Assembly (NCBI GenBank): GCA_038239005.1
Contig: JBBSFE010000018.1
Span: forward strand, 4,628 to 68,627
Length of the DNA stretch: 64,000 bases
Reading direction: 5' to 3'
Source of the DNA: DASXHD01 sp038239005
Lineage (GTDB): Bacteria > Myxococcota_A > Polyangia > Polyangiales > Polyangiaceae
The notes below the pieces were generated by a model. The model did not search any database. It saw nothing but the letters and a program-made list of their open reading frames with translations, and was not told where the DNA came from. Below are positions 15,850-24,301 of this stretch, one piece after another. Numbering within the stretch: position 1 is the first letter of the stretch; every line of letters begins with the position of its first letter. The position numbers and the translations under genes were made by a program.

Positions 15850-17020
15850 GCTGACTTTCTAGCGCATCTTCGATGGGCGGTGGCGCAATCAAGCTCTCGG
15901 CGATGAGGCGCAGCGCGGCAAAATCGATGTCGCCGTCGAGTTGCGGCGTCGCGGCTGCCTCGCAATCGGGACGACCCTTCTTTTGACGAAGGTGCGCGAG
16001 CAATCGGCGATCACGCTCGGCAAGGGCAAGCTCTTCGGCGGCGAGTTGCTCGAGCTTCGCGAGCGCGGCGTGATCGATCGGCGAAGCTCCGGAAGGCACG
16101 ACGATGTCGGAAGGCGCTGCGAGCCCGCGCGTGTAGGCCCAGCTGCGATTCAAGATGAAGCCCGAAAACGGCAGAATGAGCTCGTTCGTGAGAGTGCGCT
16201 CGAGGTGAGCGGCCTCCGCGAGCGCAGCAGGTTCGGGGCTCGTGACGACGACGAAGCTCGAAGCGTCGCTCTTGAGAAGTGTTCGCACCGACTCGGCGTG
16301 CGCGCGCATCGAGGAGAACATCCCCGAGAAAGCCGCGAGAAACTGCTGCACTTCGTCGAAGAATCCCTCACCGAAGATGCGCGCGAAGACGCCGTGCGCG
16401 ATCTGCCGCGCGCGATTGCGGAACATGCCGCCTCCGCCGCTGCCGGGCAAGAAGACGCCGATGATGCGCTCGTCGAGAAAGAGAGAGAGCTTGCGTGGCG
16501 CCTCGAGAAAATCGAGCGCGTTGCGCGAAGGTGGCGTGTCGAGAATGACGATGTCGTACTCGCCGCTCTCGACGAATCCGTAGAGCGCTTCGGCTGCGGT
16601 GTATTCCTGCATGCCAGCGACGAGCTGCGCGAGCGCGAGATAAATTCGATTTTGCAAAATCGCCGTGGCTTGAGCCTGGTCGGTCGTGAGGCGGCGGACC
16701 ATTCCTTCGAAGACCACGCCCGGATCGACCATCCACGTTGCGAGCGAGCCGGAGATGTTTGCGGCCTTGAGGCGCGTGTCGGACGCGGGCACGGGCGAGC
16801 GCGCGTTTTCGGGGCTGCCGATGGCCTCGGCGAGGCGGCGTGCCGGATCGATCGTGAGCACGAGCGCTTTCTTGCCGAGCATCGCGGCGCCAAGACCGAG
16901 CGCGGCTGCGGTTGTAGTTTTGCCAACGCCGCCGGCGCCGCAGCACACGACGACGCGTTTTCGCTCGAGGAGGCGCGCGACGTACGGGCGCCAGTCGTTC
17001 GGATCGCGGCGCTCCATCAT
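15842..17020 (-). CDS. ArsA/GET3-type ATPase, second of a pair
   Basis: 392 residues. The P-loop reads CCGAGGVGKTTTAAALG; the first Lys of the deviant Walker A (KGGxGKT) is Ala here, as I recall for the second member of the mycobacterial Rv3679-Rv3680 pair. Further family motifs are LVLTIDPARRLAEA and IVILDTPPSRNALDFL. This family powers anion export or tail-anchored protein delivery in other organisms; arsenite cysteines are not obvious. It begins in an ATGA overlap with the other ArsA-like gene, so the two products very probably form a heterodimer. It is embedded between moaC and moaE. Confidence 0.85.
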   Translation of the reverse strand: MMERRDPNDWRPYVARLLERKRVVVCCGAGGVGKTTTAAALGLGAAMLGKKALVLTIDPARRLAEAIGSPENARSPVPASDTRLKAANISGSLATWMVDPGVVFEGMVRRLTTDQAQATAILQNRIYLALAQLVAGMQEYTAAEALYGFVESGEYDIVILDTPPSRNALDFLEAPRKLSLFLDERIIGVFLPGSGGGGMFRNRARQIAHGVFARIFGEGFFDEVQQFLAAFSGMFSSMRAHAESVRTLLKSDASSFVVVTSPEPAALAEAAHLERTLTNELILPFSGFILNRSWAYTRGLAAPSDIVVPSGASPIDHAALAKLEQLAAEELALAERDRRLLAHLRQKKGRPDCEAAATPQLDGDIDFAALRLIAESLIAPPPIEDALESQRG

Positions 17021-17937
17021 GTGACGACTCCGAGCTCGTTCATCACGGCGGCGCTGACGTCGACGTCGGCCTCGTGAACCACACGAACGGGAAGCGAGAG
17101 CTCACGCGCGAGGCGATCATGGGCGGCGTTGGCGCGATCGATCCGCGGTAGTCGTCGTGCGCCGAGCATGCGCATGCGATCGGGAACGAGACGCTCCACG
17201 GCGGCGCGCTCTTCGGGCGTGAACGGATTGCGCGGGACGCGGTTCAGCACGACGAGCCCGCAATCGATCTGCAGGCGATGAAGCCCATCGTGAAGCTCGA
17301 CCGCTTCGCTCACCGGAAGTGGCTCGGGGAGCGTCACGAGGACGGTCGTCGTGCGCTTTGCGTCACGCAGTAGATCGAGCCCTTCTTGTGCGGCATGATG
17401 AATCGGCCCTGCGCGCAAGATGTCGACGAGCGTCTGCGGAACTTGTGCGAGTGCAAGCGCGTGGCCCGTCGCGGGGAGATCGCACACGACGAGCTCCCAC
17501 TCCGCGCCGGCCGCGCGCTCCTGCTTCAAGAGGTGGAGCAAGCGATACACGATGCCGAGCTCGGCGAGCGTCGGTGCGGCGACGAAAAAGCGACGCACCG
17601 CGGCCGACTTCATCGCCGCATCCCCGAGGAGTTGGATCGGAAGCGTGTCGCGCAAAAACTGGAGATGCCCCGCGAGCGGCGACAGACGCGCGGCCCACAG
17701 GCTCGTTCCGTCGATTCGGCGTGGTGCGTCCACGAGGGGCGTCGTGCCGAGGGCGGTCGCGAGTGGTGACGTCGTCGATGCGCCGCCTTCTTCGGCGTCG
17801 CGCGGGGACTCGTAGCTGATCTCGGCTGCGAGCACGCGTTTACCGGACGCCGCCGCACCGCGTGCGATCGCGGCGGCAACGGTCGTCTTGCCGACGCCGC
17901 CTTTGCCCGTGACGAGAATGAGCCGGTGCTCGGTCAT
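17017..17937 (-). CDS. ArsA/GET3-type ATPase, first of a pair
   Basis: 306 residues. Complete deviant Walker A GKGGVGKTTVAAAIA, then VLAAEIS and the switch-like WELVVCDLPATGHALAL typical of ArsA_ATPase. With its downstream partner it resembles the paired ATPases of Actinobacteria (Rv3679-Rv3680). The substrate cannot be read from sequence. The ATG at 17937 overlaps the moaC stop and its own stop overlaps the next ATPase start, both by 4 bases. Confidence 0.85.
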   Translation of the reverse strand: MTEHRLILVTGKGGVGKTTVAAAIARGAAASGKRVLAAEISYESPRDAEEGGASTTSPLATALGTTPLVDAPRRIDGTSLWAARLSPLAGHLQFLRDTLPIQLLGDAAMKSAAVRRFFVAAPTLAELGIVYRLLHLLKQERAAGAEWELVVCDLPATGHALALAQVPQTLVDILRAGPIHHAAQEGLDLLRDAKRTTTVLVTLPEPLPVSEAVELHDGLHRLQIDCGLVVLNRVPRNPFTPEERAAVERLVPDRMRMLGARRLPRIDRANAAHDRLARELSLPVRVVHEADVDVSAAVMNELGVVT

Positions 17938-18416
17938 CGCGCGAGCCTCGCGGAGCGCGTGAGCAGCGTGTAGTCGGACTTGCCGCCGCGCTTCTCGAGC
18001 AGGCGCACGGTGAATTTCATGGCGCGGTCGACCGACTTCATCATGTCGTAGATCGTGAGCGCCGCTGCGCTCGCCGCGACGAGCGCTTCCCTCTCGACGC
18101 CGGTGCGATCGGTGGCGCGCGCGATCGCTTCGATGCGGAGACCTTGCGCGTTCTCGTCGATGTCGATCTCGACCGATGAAAGCGCGATGTGATGACAAAG
18201 CGGAATCCACTCGGGCGTGCGTTTTGCGGCCTGAATCCCGGCGATTCGCGCAACCGCCAAGACGTCGCCCTTTTTCGCTTTGCCGCGCGTGATCATCGCG
18301 ACGGTGGCCGGCTTCATCTTCACGATGGCCTCCGCGCGTGCGACGCGTGCCGTCGGCGTTTTGTCGGCGACGTCGACCATCTTTGCGCGGCCTTTGCGAT
18401 CGAGGTGCGTCGTCAT
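17934..18416 (-). CDS. moaC: Cyclic pyranopterin monophosphate synthase MoaC
   Basis: 160 residues, standard length. Signatures: MVDVADKTPTARVARAEA, IPLCHHIALSSVEIDI, ATDRTGVEREALVAASAAALTIYDMMKS and the C-terminal LLEKRGGKSD. MoaC completes the rearrangement of the MoaA product to cPMP, the first stable intermediate of molybdenum cofactor. MoaA itself is not in the window. The ATG at 18416 lies in an ATGA overlap with moeA. Confidence 0.95.
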   Translation of the reverse strand: MTTHLDRKGRAKMVDVADKTPTARVARAEAIVKMKPATVAMITRGKAKKGDVLAVARIAGIQAAKRTPEWIPLCHHIALSSVEIDIDENAQGLRIEAIARATDRTGVEREALVAASAAALTIYDMMKSVDRAMKFTVRLLEKRGGKSDYTLLTRSARLAR

Positions 18417-19603
18417 AGGCCGAGCTCCTCGAGCGCGTACACGTCGACTTCCGCGCCGGCCGGCAAGCTCGCGACGTCGCGCGGGATGCATGCAAGCACG
18501 TCCGCGCGACACAAGCCGACGATCGCGCCGCTCGCTTGCTGCGGAAGCATCGCGACGTTTCCGCGTTCGTCGAATCGTGCGCGCGCAAGCTCGAGGCGAC
18601 CTTCGACGTGCTTCACGTCTGCTGCGAGCCGTGCGCGCGTCGTGCGTGGCGCAGGTTGCATGTCGCCCTGCATGGCGCGAAGGAGCGGCACACCGAAGAG
18701 CGCGAATGTGACCATCGCCGACACGGGGTTGCCCGGCAGACCGACGACCACGGCGTTCCCGCGCTTGCCGAGCGCGAGCGGTTTGCCAGGTTTGATGGCG
18801 ACGCGCCAAAAATCGAGCTTCACGCCGCATTCGTCGAGCGCGGCGCGAACGACGTCGTGGTCGCCGACACTAACGCCGCCGATCGTGACGAGCACGTCGC
18901 ACGATCGAAGCGCGTCCTCGAATGCCGAACGTACGACGTCGACGTCGTCGCCGACGGGCGCGCGCACATCGACGACCGCGCCGGCACGCTTCGCCATCGC
19001 TGCGAGCGCGGGCGAGTTCGACTCTGCAATCGATGCGGCGCCACCTGAAGCTCCCGGCGCGCGCAGCTCGTCACCCGTTGGGACGATAGCGACGCGCGGC
19101 GCCCGCGTGACCGACGCCATCGGCATGTCGAGGCTCGCGAGCATGGCGATCTCGGCGGCGCCGATGCGCGTGCCGCGCGAAAGTGCGACGTCGCCGGCGC
19201 GCAGATCGTCTCCGCGTCGTCGCAAAAACGATCCCGGTGCGGGTCGCACGCGAAACGTCACGCGGTCGCCGTCTCGATCGGCGTCTTCTTGCATCACGAC
19301 GGCGTCCGCACCCTCGGGAAGCGGCGCACCCGTAAAAATTCGACATGCGGAATTCGCCGAAAGGGGAGGTGCACCCGAGCCCGCGCGCGACTCTCCAGAC
19401 ACGATGATGGCGCCATCGCCGACCTCGGCTGCGCGCACGGCGTAACCGTCCATGGTGCTCGAATCGAACGCGGGCCAATCAGCACGTGCGAGCACGTCCG
19501 TGGCGAGCACGCGACCGAACGAATCCGCTGCGGCAAGCGACTCGGGTTCGAGCACCGCCGCGAGCGCCAGCACGCGTTTCTGCGCTTCTTCGAAGGCGAG
19601 CAA
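18413..19603 (-). CDS. moeA: Molybdopterin molybdenumtransferase MoeA
   Basis: 396 residues, normal for MoeA. Motifs: FDSSTMDGYAVRAAEV, RIFTGAPLPEGADAVVMQED, ATPTGDEL-type segment VAIVPTGDELRAPG, TIGGVSVGDHD and KPGKPLALG. Inserts molybdenum into adenylylated molybdopterin. The best start is TTG at 19603 (LLAFEEAQKRVLALA fits the family N-terminus MxSxEEAxxxxL). It follows epmA by 27 bases on the same strand. Confidence 0.94.
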   Translation of the reverse strand: MLAFEEAQKRVLALAAVLEPESLAAADSFGRVLATDVLARADWPAFDSSTMDGYAVRAAEVGDGAIIVSGESRAGSGAPPLSANSACRIFTGAPLPEGADAVVMQEDADRDGDRVTFRVRPAPGSFLRRRGDDLRAGDVALSRGTRIGAAEIAMLASLDMPMASVTRAPRVAIVPTGDELRAPGASGGAASIAESNSPALAAMAKRAGAVVDVRAPVGDDVDVVRSAFEDALRSCDVLVTIGGVSVGDHDVVRAALDECGVKLDFWRVAIKPGKPLALGKRGNAVVVGLPGNPVSAMVTFALFGVPLLRAMQGDMQPAPRTTRARLAADVKHVEGRLELARARFDERGNVAMLPQQASGAIVGLCRADVLACIPRDVASLPAGAEVDVYALEELGL

Positions 19604-19630
19604 TCGAGAGCGAACTTAGCGAACTTCCTC

Positions 19631-20533
19631 TCAAACGTCGTCCACAGAAAAGGCGAGCACACGGCGGATGTCGGTCGTGCCGCACGCGAGCGCGACGAGT
19701 CTGTCGACACCGAGCGCGTTCCCCGCGCATGGCGGGAGCCCACTTTCGAGCGCGGCGATGAACTTTTCGTCGATTGGATAGACCGGAAGGCCTTTGGTTT
19801 TTCGTGCGGCCTGATCGCGTTCGAATCGCGAACGTTGCTCTCGAGCGTCGGTGAGCTCGCCAAAGCCGTTGCAGAGCTCGATGCCTGCGACGTACAGCTC
19901 GAACCGCTCGCAGAAACGAGGGTCGCTGGGTTTGTTGCGCGCGAGCGACGCCATCGACGCGGGGTAGTCGACGACGAACACGGCGTGATCCAATTCGGCG
20001 ATGCGCGGCTCGACCGACTCGACCCATGTCCGAAAATATCGGTCCTCGTCGCTGCTGGCCCACGCGAGCACGTCGCTCTCGGAGACATTCGCAAATCGCG
20101 CGAAGGCCTCGCACACGGTGAGGCGCTTGAAAGGCGGACGCGCGGCGATCGTGCGCGCGCCAATTTGGAACGCACCGCCCGACACCGCAGCGGCGAGTGA
20201 CTCGGTGTCGGCGACCACGTCCTCGACGTCGGCGTTACCTCGGTACCACTCCACCATGGTAAATTCGGGGTTGTGCTGTTCGCCGCGCTCGCCGCGCCGG
20301 AAGCAGCGGCAAATCTGGAAGATGCGCTCGTGCCCCTCCGATAGGAGCCGCTTCATTTGATACTCGGGCGACGTGATCAAGTAGCCGCCATCGACCGCAA
20401 ACGCATCGAGGTGCAAATCCATCCCGGGCGAAGGAACGATCGCGGGTGTCTCGACTTCCAAGAAACCGCGCGCTTCGAAGAACGCGCGCACCGCGCGAAC
20501 GACGCGCGCGCGCTCGGAAAGGAGCCTCTTCAA
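19631..20533 (-). CDS. epmA: Elongation factor P lysyl-ligase EpmA (GenX/PoxA)
   Basis: About 300 residues: a class II lysyl-tRNA synthetase-like catalytic core without the anticodon domain. Motif 1 (ARGFLEVETPAIVPSPG), motif 2 (RIFQICRCFRRGERGEQHNPEFTMVEW) and motif 3 (CAGNALGVDRLVAL) are present. EpmA attaches beta-lysine to EF-P to help ribosomes pass polyproline stretches. The TTG at 20533 forms a TTGA overlap with the sctS/fliQ-like stop and places the first helix correctly; an ATG at 20587 would overlap that gene by 58 bases. EF-P itself is not in the window. Confidence 0.88.
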   Translation of the reverse strand: MKRLLSERARVVRAVRAFFEARGFLEVETPAIVPSPGMDLHLDAFAVDGGYLITSPEYQMKRLLSEGHERIFQICRCFRRGERGEQHNPEFTMVEWYRGNADVEDVVADTESLAAAVSGGAFQIGARTIAARPPFKRLTVCEAFARFANVSESDVLAWASSDEDRYFRTWVESVEPRIAELDHAVFVVDYPASMASLARNKPSDPRFCERFELYVAGIELCNGFGELTDAREQRSRFERDQAARKTKGLPVYPIDEKFIAALESGLPPCAGNALGVDRLVALACGTTDIRRVLAFSVDDV

Positions 20534-20787
20534 TGGACCATCGAGAACGCGCGCTCTGCGAAGCCCGCGATCTGATGACCCATCCACGGCCCGAGCGCGA
20601 CGAGCGCGGCGACGACCGCGAGCATGCGCGGCAAGTGCGAGAGCGTCGGATCCTGAACTTGCGCGGCCGCTTGAACCGCCGCGACGATCAACCCGACGAG
20701 CGCCGCGACGCCCACAATCGGCAACGACACGAGCGCCGCGAGGATCAGCGCTTGCTGCGCAACATCGACGAGCGACGCAAGCGACAC
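20530..20787 (-). CDS. Orphan SctS/FliQ-family export apparatus protein
   Basis: 85 residues with two membrane helices. The profile DVAQQALILAALVSLPIVG, VGLIVAAVQAAAQVQDPTL and HLPRMLAVVAALVALGPWM matches the small inner-membrane subunit of type III secretion (SctS) and flagellar (FliQ) export gates, including the conserved QAxTQxQDxTLxxxPK-like loop. GTG start at 20787. No other type III or flagellar gene lies within the window, which is unusual because this subunit works in a complex with SctR/FliP and SctT/FliR. Confidence 0.8.
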   Translation of the reverse strand: MSLASLVDVAQQALILAALVSLPIVGVAALVGLIVAAVQAAAQVQDPTLSHLPRMLAVVAALVALGPWMGHQIAGFAERAFSMVH

Positions 20788-20788
20788 G

Positions 20789-21232
20789 TCACTGCCCGGT
20801 GGCGTCGGTGGGCGAGTCGGTCAGGGCGACGTCGGTCGGTGCGTCGACGGGCGAATCGGTGGTGACGTCGGTCGTGACGTCGGTCGTGGTGTCGGTCGAG
20901 ACGTCGGAGGTGCTGGTGTCGAAGCCGCCATCTGGAATCGAAGCGTCGCTGCCGGGGGAGATCGGGCTAAGCGCGCAGATGTCGCCGACGGGAAGCGAGC
21001 CGCGATCGCTCGGGCAGCAAATGTCGACCGAGCTGTTGCCGCCTTCGGCGAAGTGGATGTCACTGCCCGAGACGCAGGTGAGCCCGTCGTCGCAGTCGAG
21101 GTAGCCGCCGGTTGCCGAGACGTTCGTGTGATCGCAGCGGCCGCCTTCACCGTGCGTGGTGCACGCACTACCAAGGGCGACGGCGCTACCGACCAAGAGG
21201 AGCACGGTCGGGAGCGATGCTAAGCGCTTCAT
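20789..21232 (-). CDS. Cys-containing lipoprotein with Asp/Thr/Ser repeat tail
   Basis: 147 residues. Signal peptide with lipobox GSAC near residue 24, a Cys-rich core (GRCDHTNVSATGGYLDCDD, VDICCPSDRG) and a low-complexity tail of about 50 residues built from TDVTTDV/DSPTDA units. The disulfide-rich core resembles many small myxobacterial surface lipoproteins. One base separates its stop from the sctS/fliQ-like start. It is the first gene of the reverse-strand operon that runs to modC. Function unknown. Confidence 0.75.
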   Translation of the reverse strand: MKRLASLPTVLLLVGSAVALGSACTTHGEGGRCDHTNVSATGGYLDCDDGLTCVSGSDIHFAEGGNSSVDICCPSDRGSLPVGDICALSPISPGSDASIPDGGFDTSTSDVSTDTTTDVTTDVTTDSPVDAPTDVALTDSPTDATGQ

Positions 21233-21296
21233 TGAGGGCGGGAACACCACCACATCGTCGCCCCGAACGGAAGGGATTTTGTTAGCGTTGCCCGCC

Positions 21297-22061
21297 ATGA
21301 AGCTCTCGGACCTACAGATCATCGTCACCGGCGGCGCCAGCGGAATGGGTCGTCACTTCGCCGTTCGTCTTGTCGAGGCCGGCGCACAAGTCGCGATCGG
21401 CGACGTCAACGAGGCGGGTCTCGCCGAGTCAGCAGCGCTCTGCAAAGGTCCCGGCAAAGTCCACACGCGCAAGCTCGACGTCAGCGACGAAGCCGACGTC
21501 GCCGCGTACGTCACGTGGGCGCACGGCGCGATGGGCGGGCTCAATGGTCTCATCAACAACGCCGGCATCCTTCGCGACGGTCTCCTCGTGAAGAAAGATC
21601 GCGAGACCGGTCAGGTCAAAGTCCTTAGCAAAGCCCAATGGGATGCCGTCATCGGCGTCAACCTCACCGGCGCCACGCTCATGACGCGCGACGTCGTCGC
21701 GAAGATGGTCGAGATGAATCAGAGGCCTGGCGTCATCGTCAACATGTCGAGCGTCGCGCGTCACGGCAACCGCGGTCAGTCGAACTACACCGCCGCGAAG
21801 GCCGCGCTCGCCGCGAACACGGTCACGTGGTCGAAAGAGTTCGCGCCGTTTGGTGTTCGCGTTGGCGCCGTCGCACCCGGCATGGTCGAAACGCCGATGA
21901 CGCAAGGCATGAACCAAAAAGCCCGCGACGCCCTCGTCGCCGCGATCCCCGTCGGCCGCATCGGCTTGCCGGAAGATCTTTGGCTCGCCGTGAAGTTCGT
22001 GCTCGAGTGCGACTACTTCGACGGCCGCACCATCGACGTCGATGGCGGCCTCACGATGTAG
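21297..22061 (+). CDS. Short-chain dehydrogenase/reductase (SDR)
   Basis: 254 residues, classical SDR. The nucleotide-binding motif TGGASGMG, the structural NNAG, the catalytic Ser in VNMSSVARHG and the YxxxK motif (NYTAAKAA) are all present. The ending RTIDVDGGLTM and the FabG-like helix with PVGRIGLPEDL suggest a 3-oxoacyl or 3-hydroxyacyl-CoA type reductase using NAD(P)H. Substrate not determined. ATG at 21297; it is divergent from the 20789-21232 lipoprotein, with 64 bases between the starts, and convergent with the 22077 lipoprotein. Confidence 0.9.
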   Translation: MKLSDLQIIVTGGASGMGRHFAVRLVEAGAQVAIGDVNEAGLAESAALCKGPGKVHTRKLDVSDEADVAAYVTWAHGAMGGLNGLINNAGILRDGLLVKKDRETGQVKVLSKAQWDAVIGVNLTGATLMTRDVVAKMVEMNQRPGVIVNMSSVARHGNRGQSNYTAAKAALAANTVTWSKEFAPFGVRVGAVAPGMVETPMTQGMNQKARDALVAAIPVGRIGLPEDLWLAVKFVLECDYFDGRTIDVDGGLTM

Positions 22062-22076
22062 AGATCACGATCTCGA

Positions 22077-23189
22077 TCACGGAGGCTTCGGCATCTTCCA
22101 CACGCCGGTATGGGGCGTGTCGCCGTTGCCGATCGCGCAGAAAAATATTTCGCTGTCGACGAAGAGATCGTTCGGGATGTCGATATTGCTCGCGAGCGTG
22201 GTCGTCGTCGAGCTGCACTGGCTCGCCGCGCACCGCACGATGGCGCCGCTTCCGTTGTCGAGCGCGACGCCCGCGGTCGCCCAGTAGACGTAGGTCGAGT
22301 CCGACGCCATCGCGATGGGGTAGGGCTGCGTCACCGCGATGGCGTTGCTGCTGGCGTCGTCGACGATGGGCATTTGGTAGATGGTGCCCTGCTCGAGAAA
22401 CTGCGAGTAGAAGACACTGCTCGCGCCAACGGAGAGGGTGTCTGCGTTGAGCGGCGGCGCTGGGCTCTTCGCCGTGAGAACGTCGACGGTGCCATCGGAG
22501 ATGGTGACGCGACCTACCGGGCCCTCATCGCATGTATAATACAAGTATGCGCCCGACATCACCATGCGGTTCACGGTGGCGCACAGCTTGGCAACGGGCA
22601 CGAGCGTGGTCACCGTGCCATTCGCGGCGCCCTTCGGCACTTTCAGAATCGAGTTGGTGCTGTTGTTCGAGTCGTAGTTGACGAAATACACGTTGGCGGC
22701 ATCGACGGCGATCGACCCCGGCCCGTAGCTGCTCGAGTCGTCGATGATGTGCGTCGGCGTGCCGGCGCAGCCCGCCTTCTTGCAGCTGTGGATCCCGTTG
22801 ATCGAAGCCCAGTAGACGTCGGTGTCGTCGGCGGTGATGGTATTCGGAAAGTAGCCCGCGACCGCGGAGCCGTTTGCGAGCGCGACGTTGCCCGTGCCGT
22901 CGCGGCCGACGCGGCCGACGATGTAGTCGAACTGCTGCGTGTAGTAGACGCTGGCGTCGTCGACGGCGATGCGCCGCACTCGCGCGTTGAGAAGCTGAAT
23001 CGGGCCCGCGCCTCCGTCGCCGATGGGGCTATCGGTGTTCGTGGGCGAATCGCTGCCGGTGCCGGTGTCGGAGCCCGTACCCGTGTCGAGCGAGTCGTCG
23101 ATGGTGGGCTCTTGCAAGCCGAGGATCGCGCCGCACGCGACGAGCGGCAGGCCGAGAGGCAAAAACATGAGAAACAACCGGCGCTTCAT
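22077..23189 (-). CDS. Lipoprotein with repeated VDxxxVYW (beta-propeller-like) motifs
   Basis: 370 residues. Signal and lipobox (PLVACGAILGLQEPTID), a Thr/Ser/Asp/Gly linker, then at least four repeats of the form (I/A)xxDxxxVYW (IAVDDASVYYTQ, ITADDTDVYWAS, IAVDAANVYFVN, MASDSTYVYWAT), suggesting a beta-propeller on the cell surface. It is a close paralogue of the preceding gene, sharing the ILGLQEPTID post-lipobox segment. ATG at 23189 overlaps that gene's stop (ATGA). Last gene of the kinase cassette that begins at 26655. Confidence 0.82.
   Translation of the reverse strand: MKRRLFLMFLPLGLPLVACGAILGLQEPTIDDSLDTGTGSDTGTGSDSPTNTDSPIGDGGAGPIQLLNARVRRIAVDDASVYYTQQFDYIVGRVGRDGTGNVALANGSAVAGYFPNTITADDTDVYWASINGIHSCKKAGCAGTPTHIIDDSSSYGPGSIAVDAANVYFVNYDSNNSTNSILKVPKGAANGTVTTLVPVAKLCATVNRMVMSGAYLYYTCDEGPVGRVTISDGTVDVLTAKSPAPPLNADTLSVGASSVFYSQFLEQGTIYQMPIVDDASSNAIAVTQPYPIAMASDSTYVYWATAGVALDNGSGAIVRCAASQCSSTTTTLASNIDIPNDLFVDSEIFFCAIGNGDTPHTGVWKMPKPP
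22533..22547 (+). repeat. AT-rich 15-mer, copy 1
   Basis: TGTATAATACAAGTA. It matches 45445-45459 and 59756-59770 with at most two differences. Such AT-rich sequence is rare in this GC-rich DNA. This copy lies within a lipoprotein gene and encodes part of AYLYYT on the reverse strand. Confidence 0.4.
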
Positions 23190-24301
23190 TTCGCGAGTCT
23201 CCAAATCTTGCCGTCACCGGTTCCCGTTTCGAACGATGCCCAATAAATCGCGCGGTCGTCCACGGCGATGCCGCGGCCGTCGTTGATGCCGCTCGCGAGC
23301 TCTACTGGCGTGCCGCCGCATCCCGTTTTCGCGCAGCGGAACACGCCGCCCGGCGCGGTGAGCTTGCTGTTCATGTCGAAGTCGCCTTCGGTCGTCCAGT
23401 AGACGTCCGTCGAGTCGATCGCGAGTGCGTACGGGTAGTGCTGCGCGGCCGCTAGCGTTTGCACGCCGCCTGTTCCGTCGGTATTGCCGTAGGCGATGCT
23501 GCCCGCGCCGTTGGCGCCGCCGAGCGTCGCGAAATAAAGCGTGGTGCCGTCGATCAAGAGTGGGCTCGGCGCTGCGTTGGTTGGGAGTGAATAGATGGTC
23601 TGCGCGGCACCGCCCGAAAGCTTCTTCCGCACGATCTTGTCGTTATACGTTTCGGACCAATAAATGTAAGTGCCGTCGGTTGCGATGCGCGCGAGGAGAG
23701 CGAAGTTGTTCGCTGTGTCGGGCATCGCGACAGGCACCATGGGGCCGCCGCCCACGGGAACGCGATCGATCTCGTTGAAGTCGGCTTCGAGGTAGTAGAC
23801 GGACCCGCCGTTCAGATGGAGATCGCTGTTGCCGAACCCGGCATCGTAGAGAACCTGCGGCGAAGGGCAGCCGTCGAGATCGCAACGAATCACTGTGCCG
23901 CTCGAGCCGTTGTTCGCGAAGTAGACGCCGCTGTCGTCGACGTCGAGGCCGATGGGCGAGTCGACACCGCTGCCCGTTGCGGCGAGGAGCGTCGTGCTGG
24001 CGTCGACTTTGTCGGCGCTCATCACGGTGCTTCCGATGACGTTGGTCCAGTAGATGCGCGAGCCGAACGCGGTGAGCATGAACGGGCCGCCTTGATTCAG
24101 CGCGATCGCGACAGGCTGGCAGACGCCCGCTTTGCACTCGCCGCCGAGGCAGTCTTTGGCGCAGTTGCTGCCGCCGTCGCCACCGGTACCACCTTCGATG
24201 GCGTTGTCGATCGTGGGCTCTTGCAGACCGAGGATGGCGCTGCACCCGAGACTCCCAACGACGAGTGCCGCGCTACCAGTCAGCGCGCTCGCTAATCTCA
24301 A
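23186..24301 (-). CDS. Lipoprotein with repeated DxxxVYW motifs, paralogue of the next gene
   Basis: 371 residues. Lipobox GSLGC, then CSAILGLQEPTID as in its neighbour, a Cys cluster (NCAKDCLGGECKAGVCQP) and propeller-like repeats (VDDSGVYFAN, ATDGTYIYWSE, IDSTDVYWTT, VDDRAIYWAS). Probably a surface beta-propeller. The start is TTG at 24301, in a TTGA overlap with the upstream TPR gene; no ATG fits before the signal peptide. Tandem duplication is the likely origin of the pair. Confidence 0.8.
   Translation of the reverse strand: MRLASALTGSAALVVGSLGCSAILGLQEPTIDNAIEGGTGGDGGSNCAKDCLGGECKAGVCQPVAIALNQGGPFMLTAFGSRIYWTNVIGSTVMSADKVDASTTLLAATGSGVDSPIGLDVDDSGVYFANNGSSGTVIRCDLDGCPSPQVLYDAGFGNSDLHLNGGSVYYLEADFNEIDRVPVGGGPMVPVAMPDTANNFALLARIATDGTYIYWSETYNDKIVRKKLSGGAAQTIYSLPTNAAPSPLLIDGTTLYFATLGGANGAGSIAYGNTDGTGGVQTLAAAQHYPYALAIDSTDVYWTTEGDFDMNSKLTAPGGVFRCAKTGCGGTPVELASGINDGRGIAVDDRAIYWASFETGTGDGKIWRLAK

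Noticed and set aside
20530..20787. Evidence for a complete type III secretion system
   Set aside because: Only the SctS/FliQ-like subunit is present; the neighbours are epmA and a lipoprotein.
21353..21917. Reverse-strand frames opposite the SDR at 21297
   Set aside because: Arg/Ala/Asp-biased shadows of a clearly conserved SDR; no own features.
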